Source of the DNA: an uncultured Collinsella sp.
GTDB lineage: Bacteria; Actinomycetota; Coriobacteriia; Coriobacteriales; Coriobacteriaceae
Length of the DNA stretch: 23,557 nucleotides
Reading direction: 5' to 3'
Assembly (NCBI GenBank): GCA_900549185.1
Contig: URNM01000013.1
Location: 1 to 23,557, forward strand
The notes under the pieces were generated by a model. The model had not been told where the DNA came from, ran no database searches, and saw only the letters and a program-made list of their open reading frames with translations. How positions within the stretch are numbered: position 1 is the first letter of the stretch; the number at the start of each line of letters is the position of its first letter. The translations under genes and the position numbers were made by a program. Positions 16,058 through 22,141 of the stretch are shown in pieces.

Positions 16058-16735
16058 ATGGCTATTACCCCTGCTGACATTCAGGCTCAGACCTTCTCTG
16101 AGGCCAAGCGCGGCTACGATCCCGCCGAGGTCGACGTCTTCCTGGAGACCCTGTCCTCTGAGGTCGACGCCATGCTTGCCAAGATCGTCGATCTTAAGGG
16201 TCGTCTGACTGCTACCGAGCAGCAGCTTGCCGATACGCAGGCCCAGCTTGCTCAGGCTCAGGATGCTGCCGCACAGGCCGTTTCCGCCGCCCCCGTGGCC
16301 GCTCCTGCACCCGACTTCTCCGCTCAGGAGCGTCAGATTTCCGCTGCCCTGATTGCTGCCCAGCAGACCGCCGAGGGCATTGTCAACGACGCCAACGAGA
16401 ACGCTGACCGTATCCGCAACGAGGCCGACGCCAAGGCCCGCGAGGTCATCCGTCAGGCCCTGACCGAGAAGCAGGCCGAGCTTGAGGAGATCGACCGTCT
16501 TAAGGCTTCCCGTGAGGAGTTTAAGGCCGAGTACCTCAAGCTCATCCAGCACTTCATGGACGATGCTCAGAACTCCTTCCCGTCCGATCTCATGGCTTCC
16601 ACGCCGGTCGGTTCCGCCGCTTCTCCGGCTGTGACCGTTCCTGCTGCCGAGCCGCTGCCCGTCGCCGAGCCGGTTATCCCCGTTGCCGATCCCTTCGCAC
16701 CGATCGACAACTTCGCCGCCGACGACCTGGACTAA
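16058..16735 (+). CDS. divIVA: DivIVA domain protein (polar/septal scaffold)
   Basis: DivIVA binds curved membrane at poles and septa and recruits cell-wall and division factors; in Actinobacteria it directs polar growth. The N-terminal lipid-binding domain is seen as FSEAKRGYDPAEVDVFLETL (13-32). Heptad-rich coiled coils follow (~30-75 and ~95-170), split by an Ala/Pro-rich stretch, and the 225-residue protein ends in an Ala/Pro/Val-rich tail. AAGGAGA lies 7 bases before the ATG. It closes the sepF-yggT block and is followed by a strong terminator; ylmH, often found between yggT and divIVA, is absent. Confidence 0.93.
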   Translation: MAITPADIQAQTFSEAKRGYDPAEVDVFLETLSSEVDAMLAKIVDLKGRLTATEQQLADTQAQLAQAQDAAAQAVSAAPVAAPAPDFSAQERQISAALIAAQQTAEGIVNDANENADRIRNEADAKAREVIRQALTEKQAELEEIDRLKASREEFKAEYLKLIQHFMDDAQNSFPSDLMASTPVGSAASPAVTVPAAEPLPVAEPVIPVADPFAPIDNFAADDLD

Positions 16736-16760
16736 TATCCAGCTATCATGTAGCGCCTAG

Positions 16761-16790
16761 AAAGGGCCCGCAGCTTGCGGGTCCTTTTTT
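16761..16790 (+). terminator. Rho-independent terminator after divIVA
   Basis: AAAGGGCCCGCA (16761-16772) pairs with TGCGGGTCCTTT (16776-16787), 12 bp with one G-U pair and a GCT loop. The T-run is 16785-16790. Confidence 0.93.
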
Positions 16791-16810
16791 GTGGCTGCAT
16801 GCAGTCCGCA

Positions 16811-16854
16811 AAACAAAACGCCGAGTCCTGCGTTTGAGGGCACAGGACTCGGCG
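16811..16854 (-). terminator. Rho-independent terminator of the nitroreductase (minus strand)
   Basis: CGCCGAGTCCTG (16819-16830) and CAGGACTCGGCG (16843-16854) form a 12-bp perfect stem with a 12-base loop. Read on the minus strand the stem is followed by TTTTGTTT (16818-16811). It lies 45 bases after the nitroreductase stop and faces the divIVA terminator. Confidence 0.9.
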
Positions 16855-16899
16855 AAGGGCGCGTGGTCAAAGGTGGATTTTAAGGCCTGTCCCAAGAAT

Positions 16900-17430
16900 C
16901 TACTTGAGGAGGAAGTCGGGGAGGGGAATGGTGCGGGCCTCGCGATGCTCGGGATCGGCGATATGGTCGGCAGGATAGCCGCAGACGAGCATGTGATAGG
17001 GATAGATGCCCTCGGGCAGGCAGAACTGCTCACAGGCCACCTCGGGCTTAAAATGGCACACCCAGCACGTACCCAGGCCCTGCTCCTCGGCCTCCATCAT
17101 CATCTGATCGCAAACAATCGAGGTGTCGATGGCACTGGAGTTCATCTGGTCATAAGGGCGCACCCAAGCATCGTCAGTAACGCTGCAAATAAGAAAGATA
17201 AGCGGAGCCCCAAAGATAGACCCCTCACGAGCAAAGCGCGGCTGACAAGCAGCAGCCTTTTCCAACAACTCCGGAGTATCAAGCACCATCACACGGGTTG
17301 GATGATTATTACAAGCAGAAGGAGCAATGCGCCCCGCCTCAACAATGGCATCCACCACCGACTGCTCAACAGGCCGATCCTCAAAAGAACGACAAGAATA
17401 CCGAGTCCGAGCCAAATCCAAATACCCCAT
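16900..17430 (-). CDS. Nitroreductase family FMN-dependent oxidoreductase
   Basis: The 176-residue protein is a short member of the nitroreductase superfamily, flavin enzymes that reduce nitro groups, quinones or flavins with NAD(P)H. The FMN phosphate-binding start RTRYSCRSFEDRPV is near residue 8, followed by GRIAPSACNNHPTRVMV. The C-terminal part has GLGTCWVCHF, which corresponds to the flavin-contacting GLG segment, and GYPADH. ATG 17430 has GGAGG five bases upstream; an upstream in-frame TTG overlaps that site. The substrate cannot be told from sequence. The 5' half prefers GCT and TTG-type codons over the GCC/CTG usual in neighbours. It stands alone between two hairpin structures. Confidence 0.9.
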   Translation of the reverse strand: MGYLDLARTRYSCRSFEDRPVEQSVVDAIVEAGRIAPSACNNHPTRVMVLDTPELLEKAAACQPRFAREGSIFGAPLIFLICSVTDDAWVRPYDQMNSSAIDTSIVCDQMMMEAEEQGLGTCWVCHFKPEVACEQFCLPEGIYPYHMLVCGYPADHIADPEHREARTIPLPDFLLK

Positions 17431-17472
17431 ACGAGCCTCCAAAGCTAATAAAACAACCCAAAACTAAGCAAA

Positions 17473-17481
17473 AGGGTACCC
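17473..17481 (-). promoter_or_regulatory. Extended -10 candidate for the nitroreductase
   Basis: On the minus strand this reads GGGTACCCT, matching GGGTANNNT. A TTTGGC hexamer lies 16 bases upstream of TACCCT. The transcript would have a leader of about 35 bases containing the GGAGG site. Confidence 0.35.
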
Positions 17482-17514
17482 AAAGCAACATTCAGCCAAA
17501 CGTTTAAGGCGGTC

Positions 17515-17594
17515 CCAAAGTTTCCAATCGGGCCCCAAGGCCCTGCCAACAAAAGCCCCATCGCTTTCAAAGTATCAGCCAAAGTTCCCAATGG
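17515..17594. repeat. Pair of imperfect 16-base direct repeats
   Basis: CCAAAGTTTCCAATCG (17515-17530) recurs as CCAAAGTTCCCAATGG (17579-17594), 14 of 16 bases identical, 64 bases apart start to start. Between them is the small hairpin GGGCC-CCAA-GGCCC (17530-17543). The second copy ends next to the large inverted repeat that starts at 17596. No coding sequence is seen in 17441-17708. Confidence 0.5.
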
Positions 17595-17595
17595 T

Positions 17596-17704
17596 GGTAC
17601 GTAAGGGAGCGGGCCCGACCACTAATACCTTTTGAACGACTCTGCTTGCAGCCGGAGTGAAAAAGGTATTAGTGGTCGGGCCCGCGACCGGTGGGATACG
17701 TACC
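17596..17704. repeat. Long inverted repeat, 25-bp perfect arms plus outer 8-bp arms
   Basis: Bases 17609-17633 (starting GCGGGCCCGACCACTAATAC) are the exact reverse complement of 17661-17685 (25 of 25), with a 27-base loop. Outside these, GGTACGTA (17596-17603) pairs exactly with TACGTACC (17697-17704), the two stems separated by unpaired bases on both sides. It begins five bases after the DUF47 stop and is ~165 bases upstream of the nitroreductase. There is no T-run at the stem base on either strand, so it is not a standard terminator. It may be a palindromic interspersed element or a bidirectional transcription barrier. Confidence 0.85.
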
Positions 17705-17708
17705 CCAA

Positions 17709-18332
17709 TTAACTGTTCTTCATGACAATCGAATCCACGACATCGGCCACATTCTCGCAGCAGTCGGCGCAGTACTCCAGGAAGGCGTACACGTCACGCC
17801 AAGCGATGACCTCGAGCGGGTCCTTGCCGTTAACGTGCAGGTTGCGCATGGCGTTGATGTAGAGCTCGTCGGCCTCGGACTCGATGGTGTTGATCTGGAT
17901 GACAAGCTCGCGCAGGGTCTTGGACTTGCGGTAGTTGGGAAGCTCGACCATTAGGTCCTTCATGGCGCGGCAGGCATCGGTTACCTTGTGGGCGATGACG
18001 ATGGCGTCGGGATGGATGCTCTGAATGTTGGTGAAGTAGACGCGCTGCACGACGCCCTCGATGCGGTCGAGCACGGTGTCGAGCGAGCAGCTCATCAGAT
18101 CCAGATCCTCGCGCTCGAGCGGGGTGATAAAGGCGGTGAGCAGGGCGTCTTCGAGCTCGTGGTGCTTCTTGTCTGCCGCATGCTCAATCGCATGCATCTT
18201 ATCGAGCATGTCGTGGATCTGCGCGGGGTCAAAGTTCTCAAAAATCTTGGTGAGCAGCTCTGCGGCCTGGACGGCGAGGTCGGCGCAGGCGACGTAGTTG
18301 TCAAAGTAGAACGAATCGGGTTTCTTTGCCAT
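17709..18332 (-). CDS. DUF47 family PhoU-like protein, Pit accessory
   Basis: DUF47 (TIGR00153/COG1392) proteins are helical bundles related to PhoU and usually encoded beside a PiT phosphate transporter, whose activity they are thought to control. The 207-residue length is standard. Family features are the EHAADKKHHELEDALLTAFITP segment around residue 50-70 (in two adjoining parts), ERED, LDRIEGVVQRV and ESEADELY. AAAGGA lies 6 bases before the ATG. It is downstream of pit with a 66-base gap on the same strand, so the two are probably one operon in the order pit-DUF47. Confidence 0.92.
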   Translation of the reverse strand: MAKKPDSFYFDNYVACADLAVQAAELLTKIFENFDPAQIHDMLDKMHAIEHAADKKHHELEDALLTAFITPLEREDLDLMSCSLDTVLDRIEGVVQRVYFTNIQSIHPDAIVIAHKVTDACRAMKDLMVELPNYRKSKTLRELVIQINTIESEADELYINAMRNLHVNGKDPLEVIAWRDVYAFLEYCADCCENVADVVDSIVMKNS

Positions 18333-18398
18333 GAGTGGTCCTTTCGAGGTGAAGATGGGCGGGCGAGGTAATGCAGTCCGGATGGACGTTCGGTTTGA

Positions 18399-19448
18399 CT
18401 AGAGGAACATCATGAACAGCTTGGCCATGACAAAGCTGATGAGTCCGCAGGCAGGGAAGGTGAAGAACCAGGTGAACATCATGTCCTTGACGACGCCGAA
18501 GTTGATGGCCGAGAGGCGCTTGACGGCACCGACGCCCATAATGGCGCAGGTCTTGATGTGCGTGGAGGACACGGGGATGCCGGTAAGGGTGGCAAGCAGC
18601 AGGTTCGCGGCGCCTGCGAGGTCGGCAGAGAAGCCCTGATACTTCTCGAGCTTAACCATGCTCTGGCCGACGGACTTGATGATGCGCTCGCCGCCCACGC
18701 TGGTGCCGATGCCCATGGTTGCCGAGCACAGCAGCATAATCCAGATGGGGATGCCGGCATCGCCGACGCTCGTCTGGCCGCTGGCGAAGGCCACGCCTAA
18801 AAAGAGCACGCCGATGAACTTCTGTCCATCCTGCGCGCCGTGCATAAAGCTCATGGCCGCGGCACTCGCGATCTGAGCGTATTTAAAGAAGACGTTGGCA
18901 CGTCGCCTGTTGGCGGCGGCAAACAGAATCGAGACGAGTTTGCACAGGATCCAGCCCATGACAAAACCCAGACCGATGGAGAGCGCCAGGCCGTAGATGA
19001 CCTTCATCCATTCGTGGACGTTGACGCTGCTCGCGCCGCCGAGGGCGATAGCGGCACCGGTCAGGCCGGCGATAAGGCTGTGGCTTTGCGAGGTGGGGAT
19101 ACCAAAACGCGACGCTGTGGCGCCGTAGACGACGATGGAGAACAGCGCCGCGCAGAGGCACGCGAGCGCCATGGTGCTGTTTCCGCCAAAGTCGACGATA
19201 TGTGAGATGGTGTTGGCGACGCTCGCGTTAAAGTGCGTCATGATGAGCACGCCGAGGAAGTTGAATGCGGCGCTCATGAGAATGGCGGCGCGGGCGGGCA
19301 TGCAACGCGTAGTGACGCAGGTCGCGATGGCGTTGGGCGCGTCGGTCCATCCATTGACGAAGATGGCGCCCAACGCGAGGATCACGGTGACGGCAAGGAC
19401 TGGGTTCGACACAATTTGGCCGAGGAAGGTTGAGAACGTTACGTCCAT
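18399..19448 (-). CDS. pit: Inorganic phosphate transporter, PiT family
   Basis: PiT proteins are low-affinity, cation-coupled phosphate symporters in the cytoplasmic membrane. The 349 residues contain about nine to ten helices in two inverted halves. Family signatures appear twice: NGWTDAPNAIAT (32-43) with GIPTSQSHSLIAG (116-128), then HGAQDGQKFIGV (203-214) with GIPVSSTHIKTCAIMG near 300. The ATG at 19448 has only a weak purine-rich stretch upstream, while an almost perfect AGGAGGTGAT occurs 53 bases earlier. An in-frame stop lies ten codons upstream, so no longer start is possible. Confidence 0.94.
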   Translation of the reverse strand: MDVTFSTFLGQIVSNPVLAVTVILALGAIFVNGWTDAPNAIATCVTTRCMPARAAILMSAAFNFLGVLIMTHFNASVANTISHIVDFGGNSTMALACLCAALFSIVVYGATASRFGIPTSQSHSLIAGLTGAAIALGGASSVNVHEWMKVIYGLALSIGLGFVMGWILCKLVSILFAAANRRRANVFFKYAQIASAAAMSFMHGAQDGQKFIGVLFLGVAFASGQTSVGDAGIPIWIMLLCSATMGIGTSVGGERIIKSVGQSMVKLEKYQGFSADLAGAANLLLATLTGIPVSSTHIKTCAIMGVGAVKRLSAINFGVVKDMMFTWFFTFPACGLISFVMAKLFMMFL

Positions 19449-19478
19449 ATATGGGCTTTCTCGAAGTTTGCAGACACG

Positions 19479-19510
19479 TTACAAAAACATGATAAATCGT
19501 ATCACCTCCT
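19479..19510 (-). promoter_or_regulatory. Strong isolated ribosome site with three-codon ORF in the pit leader
   Basis: On the minus strand AGGAGGTGAT (19510-19501) is followed 10 bases later by ATG TTT TTG TAA (19490-19479). The pit start itself, at 19448, has a poor ribosome site. TGATA-N5-TATCA (19490-19504) is a dyad overlapping the same bases. A minimal leader ORF controlling pit is possible; a chance arrangement cannot be excluded. Confidence 0.3.
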
Positions 19511-19661
19511 GTGGGTTTCTTTACCGAGTTCTGATGGGAGAAGTGAACTTTTTGGCACTAAAATTGAATATTAGCCCTGTTGACCGCGGGTGTTCTTTTT
19601 GCTAACACGCCATGCGGACACGTGCGATTACTACGACACTCCAAAACCACAGTCTGTTCGC

Positions 19662-19691
19662 TTTACAACATGCAAACATGCGTTCGATAAT
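19662..19691 (+). promoter_or_regulatory. Promoter of the small unknown gene, probably leaderless
   Basis: TTTACA (19662-19667) and GATAAT (19686-19691) are 18 bases apart and each differs from consensus at one or two bases. The expected start of transcription is at about 19698-19699, the same place as the ATG of the following gene. Confidence 0.55.
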
Positions 19692-19698
19692 AGGAGGC

Positions 19699-20037
19699 AT
19701 GGAATATCGACAGACAGATGGCAAAACTCGGCGCGTGCACAAGCAGTATGTGGACGTCGTGGCTCGCATCCTCGCGGGCGGACAGGTCGTGCCGGTCACC
19801 GTCTGCTGGGTCGACGGTCGTTGCTTTACGATTGACGAGATTGTCTCGACCACTGGGTTTGGCCTGACGGTTCACGGCATCCGTACGGCAACCTATAAGG
19901 TGCGTTTTGGCGGGCACGCGACCGAGTTGTATCTGGAGGACCAGACGCGCGAGCGGGCGGACGGCTCGCAGGCACACGTGATGCGTTGGTGGGTCTGGGC
20001 CTTTGATCGCACGCTCGAGGGCGAGCGCCGTAGGTAA
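19699..20037 (+). CDS. Small protein of unknown function, 112 aa
   Basis: I do not recognise a named family. The predicted protein is basic, has no signal peptide or membrane helix, and seems rich in beta strands with conserved-looking aromatic and glycine positions (VPVTVCWVDGRCFTIDEI, GFGLTVHGIRTATYKVRFGG, MRWWVWAFDRTLEG). The pattern recalls small actinobacterial beta-barrel proteins of the DUF6504 type, but that is only a guess. ATG 19699 is chosen although AGGAGG ends only one base before it; the promoter places the mRNA start at this ATG, so leaderless translation is likely. The frame is open to 19612, but those starts lie upstream of the -10. It is divergent from pit. Confidence 0.75.
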   Translation: MEYRQTDGKTRRVHKQYVDVVARILAGGQVVPVTVCWVDGRCFTIDEIVSTTGFGLTVHGIRTATYKVRFGGHATELYLEDQTRERADGSQAHVMRWWVWAFDRTLEGERRR

Positions 20038-20052
20038 GGACGTACGGCATTC

Positions 20053-20061
20053 GGGTACAAT
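20053..20061 (+). promoter_or_regulatory. Extended -10 candidate for the BI-1-like gene
   Basis: GGGTACAAT, with TACAAT at 20056-20061, lies in the 83-base spacer before the membrane protein gene. No clear -35 is seen. Transcription would start near 20068. Confidence 0.45.
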
Positions 20062-20083
20062 GACAGGAATCTTGTCATCTGCT

Positions 20084-20105
20084 GCGCCGTCTTTCACGGC
20101 GCTTT
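20084..20105 (+). other. Leader hairpin before the BI-1-like gene
   Basis: GCGCCGT (20084-20090) pairs exactly with ACGGCGC (20096-20102) around CTTTC, followed by TTTG. A second hairpin ATGACA/TGTCAT (20060-20065, 20073-20078) is next to it. Either a weak terminator for the small gene or leader structure; the ribosome site AAAGGA (20109-20114) follows at once. Confidence 0.45.
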
Positions 20106-20120
20106 GTGAAAGGACGAAGT

Positions 20121-20816
20121 ATGAACGATATCCAGGGCTATCAGAACGGCCCCGTCGAGAGCGGCGCAAGCCGCGCCAAGGAGATGTCGCCGCGCGCGTA
20201 CAATCTCACCATGTCTGCCCTGATCTTCTTGGGCTTTTGCGCCATGGGCGCCGGCGCCTACTTTACGAGCACCATGTCGTTTGCGCGCATGATGATGAGC
20301 GGCGCCGCCTTGCCGCTGGTCTTTGGCTCGTTTATTTTGACCATCGTCGGCATGGTCATGATGTCGGCCGCCGCCAGCAAGCAGTCCGTGGGCCTGTCCC
20401 TTGTGGGCTACGTAATCTTTGCGAGTACCTTTGGCCTGACCGCGTCGTTTGGCCTTGCCAACTATGACCTGCCCACCATCAACACCGCTTTTATCGCCAC
20501 GGCCGCCGTCACCTTTGTCTTTGGCGCGCTTGGCGTGACCTTCCCCAAGTTTTTCCAGCGTGTGTATGGCATCGGTTTTGGTATTCTGCTCGCCACTATT
20601 CTGGTTGAGATCGTACTGATGTTCATGGGCGTTTCGCAGTCCATCACCGACCTGATCGTGATTGTGGTGTTCGCTGGCTTTATTGGCTACGACACCTATG
20701 TTGCCACGACGGTGCCGCCTACGCTGCCCAACGCCGTGCTCATGGCCTCTAACCTGTTCGTGGATATTATCAACGTGTTCCTGCGCATTTTGAACATCCT
20801 CGGCCGTCGCGATTAA
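20121..20816 (+). CDS. Bax inhibitor-1/YccA family membrane protein
   Basis: The BI-1 (TMBIM, UPF0005) family includes pH-sensitive calcium-leak proteins such as B. subtilis YetJ; the bacterial role is not settled. The 231-residue protein has a short hydrophilic N-terminus and about seven membrane helices. The family C-terminal pattern is present: FAGFIGYDTYVAT, with the conserved Asp, and NLFVDIINVFLRILNILG, with the second Asp. Those two acidic residues form the pH/calcium switch in YetJ. ATG 20121 has AAAGGA six bases upstream; the GTG at 20106 precedes that site. A strong terminator follows. Confidence 0.92.
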   Translation: MNDIQGYQNGPVESGASRAKEMSPRAYNLTMSALIFLGFCAMGAGAYFTSTMSFARMMMSGAALPLVFGSFILTIVGMVMMSAAASKQSVGLSLVGYVIFASTFGLTASFGLANYDLPTINTAFIATAAVTFVFGALGVTFPKFFQRVYGIGFGILLATILVEIVLMFMGVSQSITDLIVIVVFAGFIGYDTYVATTVPPTLPNAVLMASNLFVDIINVFLRILNILGRRD

Positions 20817-20862
20817 AGCGCGGCATTGCGACGCTTCCTGCCGGACACGGTAAAACGATGCG

Positions 20863-20891
20863 AAAGGCGGTCCTTCGGGGCCGTCTTTTTT
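20863..20891 (+). terminator. Rho-independent terminator after the BI-1-like gene
   Basis: GGCGGTCC (20866-20873) pairs with GGGCCGTC (20878-20885), with two G-U pairs and a stable TTCG tetraloop. Six Ts follow at 20886-20891, and AAA at 20863-20865 can extend the stem. Confidence 0.93.
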
Positions 20892-20901
20892 GTGCGCGGC
20901 G

Positions 20902-20910
20902 GGGTATCAT
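20902..20910 (+). promoter_or_regulatory. Extended -10 candidate for the PARG-like gene
   Basis: GGGTATCAT lies directly after the terminator and about 47 bases before the next gene. It fits the GGGTANNNT pattern; no -35 is recognised. Confidence 0.45.
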
Positions 20911-20956
20911 GGATGGGAAAAGCCGATAGCGGCAGCGACAGGAAAGGTGACCACTT

Positions 20957-22063
20957 ATGGCAGACGTCGACAACAGGAACCGTAACCGCAGGTCCAACCG
21001 AGCGGGTCAGCCCAATCCCAAGCGCGAGGCCCGTGCCAAGGCCGCCGAGCGTCACGTGGCAACTGTGTCCGAAGCGTGCGCCAAGGATATCGAGCGTTCG
21101 CTTGCCGGCGTGTACGAGTTCGATGGTATGCCTGCCGGTTTTGTCGCGGCGATGAAGGCCAAGGCCCAAGTGGCCGACGCTGTCGAGGAACGGGTTGCCG
21201 AGGACGTCGAGGGCGCGGAGGCTGCCGAGACCGAGACAGCGCCTGAGCCCGTCGAAGAAATCGCTGAAGCTGAGTCCGCGCCTGCCGCCGAGGAGCCCGC
21301 TCCGGTCCTGCCCGAGGTCACCGTGCTCGACGCCTCTGCCACGCAGGCCATTCTGGATAACGGCCGAGGCTACGCGCAATTCTGCGACATGGCCGTGCTC
21401 GCCTTTGCCTCGTTCACCAACCCGGGCGGCGGCTACATCCAGGGCTATCTGGGTCAGGAGGCCACGCTCTGTGCCGATTCGTACCTGTACAACGTGCTCG
21501 ATAAACAGCGCAAATGGTATGGCGAGAACCGTCGCCGCAACATCAACTGCGAGCTTTACCGCAACCGTGCGCTGGTGGTGCCTGCGGTGCGCTTCGACTG
21601 CAACCACGTGCATGCGTATGCCGACGTGATCGTGGCCGCCGCGCCCAACGCCAAGCGCGCTCGCCAGGAGTATCGCGTGGGTGACGATGCCCTGCTGGAC
21701 GCCCTGCGCGATCGCATCCGCTTTGTGCTTGCCATCTGCGACGAGCTGGGTCGCGAGAAGCTCGTGCTGGGCGCTTGGGGCTGCGACAACAACGGCTTTG
21801 ACGCCGAGGCCGTGGCCGAGCTCTTCCGCAAGGAGCTCGCATCGGGCGACTTTAAGGTCAAGCAGGTCTTTTTTGCCGTGCCCTCTACGCGCTGGGACGA
21901 AGATTTTGCCAAGTTCGAGCACGTGCTGGCAAACTTCCCCGAGCGCAACGAGGAGTCCTATGCCCAGGTTGCCGCTCGCGCTGCGGCAGCCCGCGCCGCC
22001 GAGCAGGCCCAGGCTGCCGCCGAGGACGATGAAGACGATGACGATTGGCGCAAGTACCTGTAA
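20957..22063 (+). CDS. Microbial PARG-like (TIGR02452) protein with altered catalytic motif
   Basis: Bacterial-type poly(ADP-ribose) glycohydrolases have a macrodomain fold and the signature GGG-X6-8-QEE. This 368-residue protein has VLAFASFTNPGGGYIQGYLG (147-166) then QEA (167-169): GGG at 157-159, Glu168 kept, but Ala169 where the catalytic second Glu is expected. Other family segments fit: LCADSYLYNVL, ADVIVAAAPN (222-231) and LVLGAWGCDNNGFDAEAVA (269-287). Residues 1-30 are strongly basic, ~72-118 form an Ala/Glu/Pro acidic linker, and the C-terminus is Ala-rich ending EDDEDDDDWRKYL. AAAGG lies ~9 bases before the ATG. ADP-ribose binding is likely; hydrolysis is doubtful. It is flanked by terminators and so is monocistronic. 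Confidence 0.85.
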   Translation: MADVDNRNRNRRSNRAGQPNPKREARAKAAERHVATVSEACAKDIERSLAGVYEFDGMPAGFVAAMKAKAQVADAVEERVAEDVEGAEAAETETAPEPVEEIAEAESAPAAEEPAPVLPEVTVLDASATQAILDNGRGYAQFCDMAVLAFASFTNPGGGYIQGYLGQEATLCADSYLYNVLDKQRKWYGENRRRNINCELYRNRALVVPAVRFDCNHVHAYADVIVAAAPNAKRARQEYRVGDDALLDALRDRIRFVLAICDELGREKLVLGAWGCDNNGFDAEAVAELFRKELASGDFKVKQVFFAVPSTRWDEDFAKFEHVLANFPERNEESYAQVAARAAAARAAEQAQAAAEDDEDDDDWRKYL

Positions 22064-22090
22064 TCGGTATGTGCTGACAGATAGGTCGAT

Positions 22091-22122
22091 TCGGCGGGAG
22101 AGACTGCTCCCGCCGACTTTTT
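22091..22122 (+). terminator. Rho-independent terminator after the PARG-like gene
   Basis: TCGGCGGGAG (22091-22100) pairs perfectly with CTCCCGCCGA (22107-22116) around AGACTG, followed by C and TTTTT (22118-22122). Confidence 0.93.
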
Positions 22123-22141
22123 ACTAGAGGAAGGGCTTACG

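Noticed and set aside
20813..21922. 369-codon minus-strand frame opposite the PARG-like gene
   Set aside because: The plus-strand frame has recognisable macrodomain/PARG motifs, a ribosome site and a terminator; the minus frame has none.
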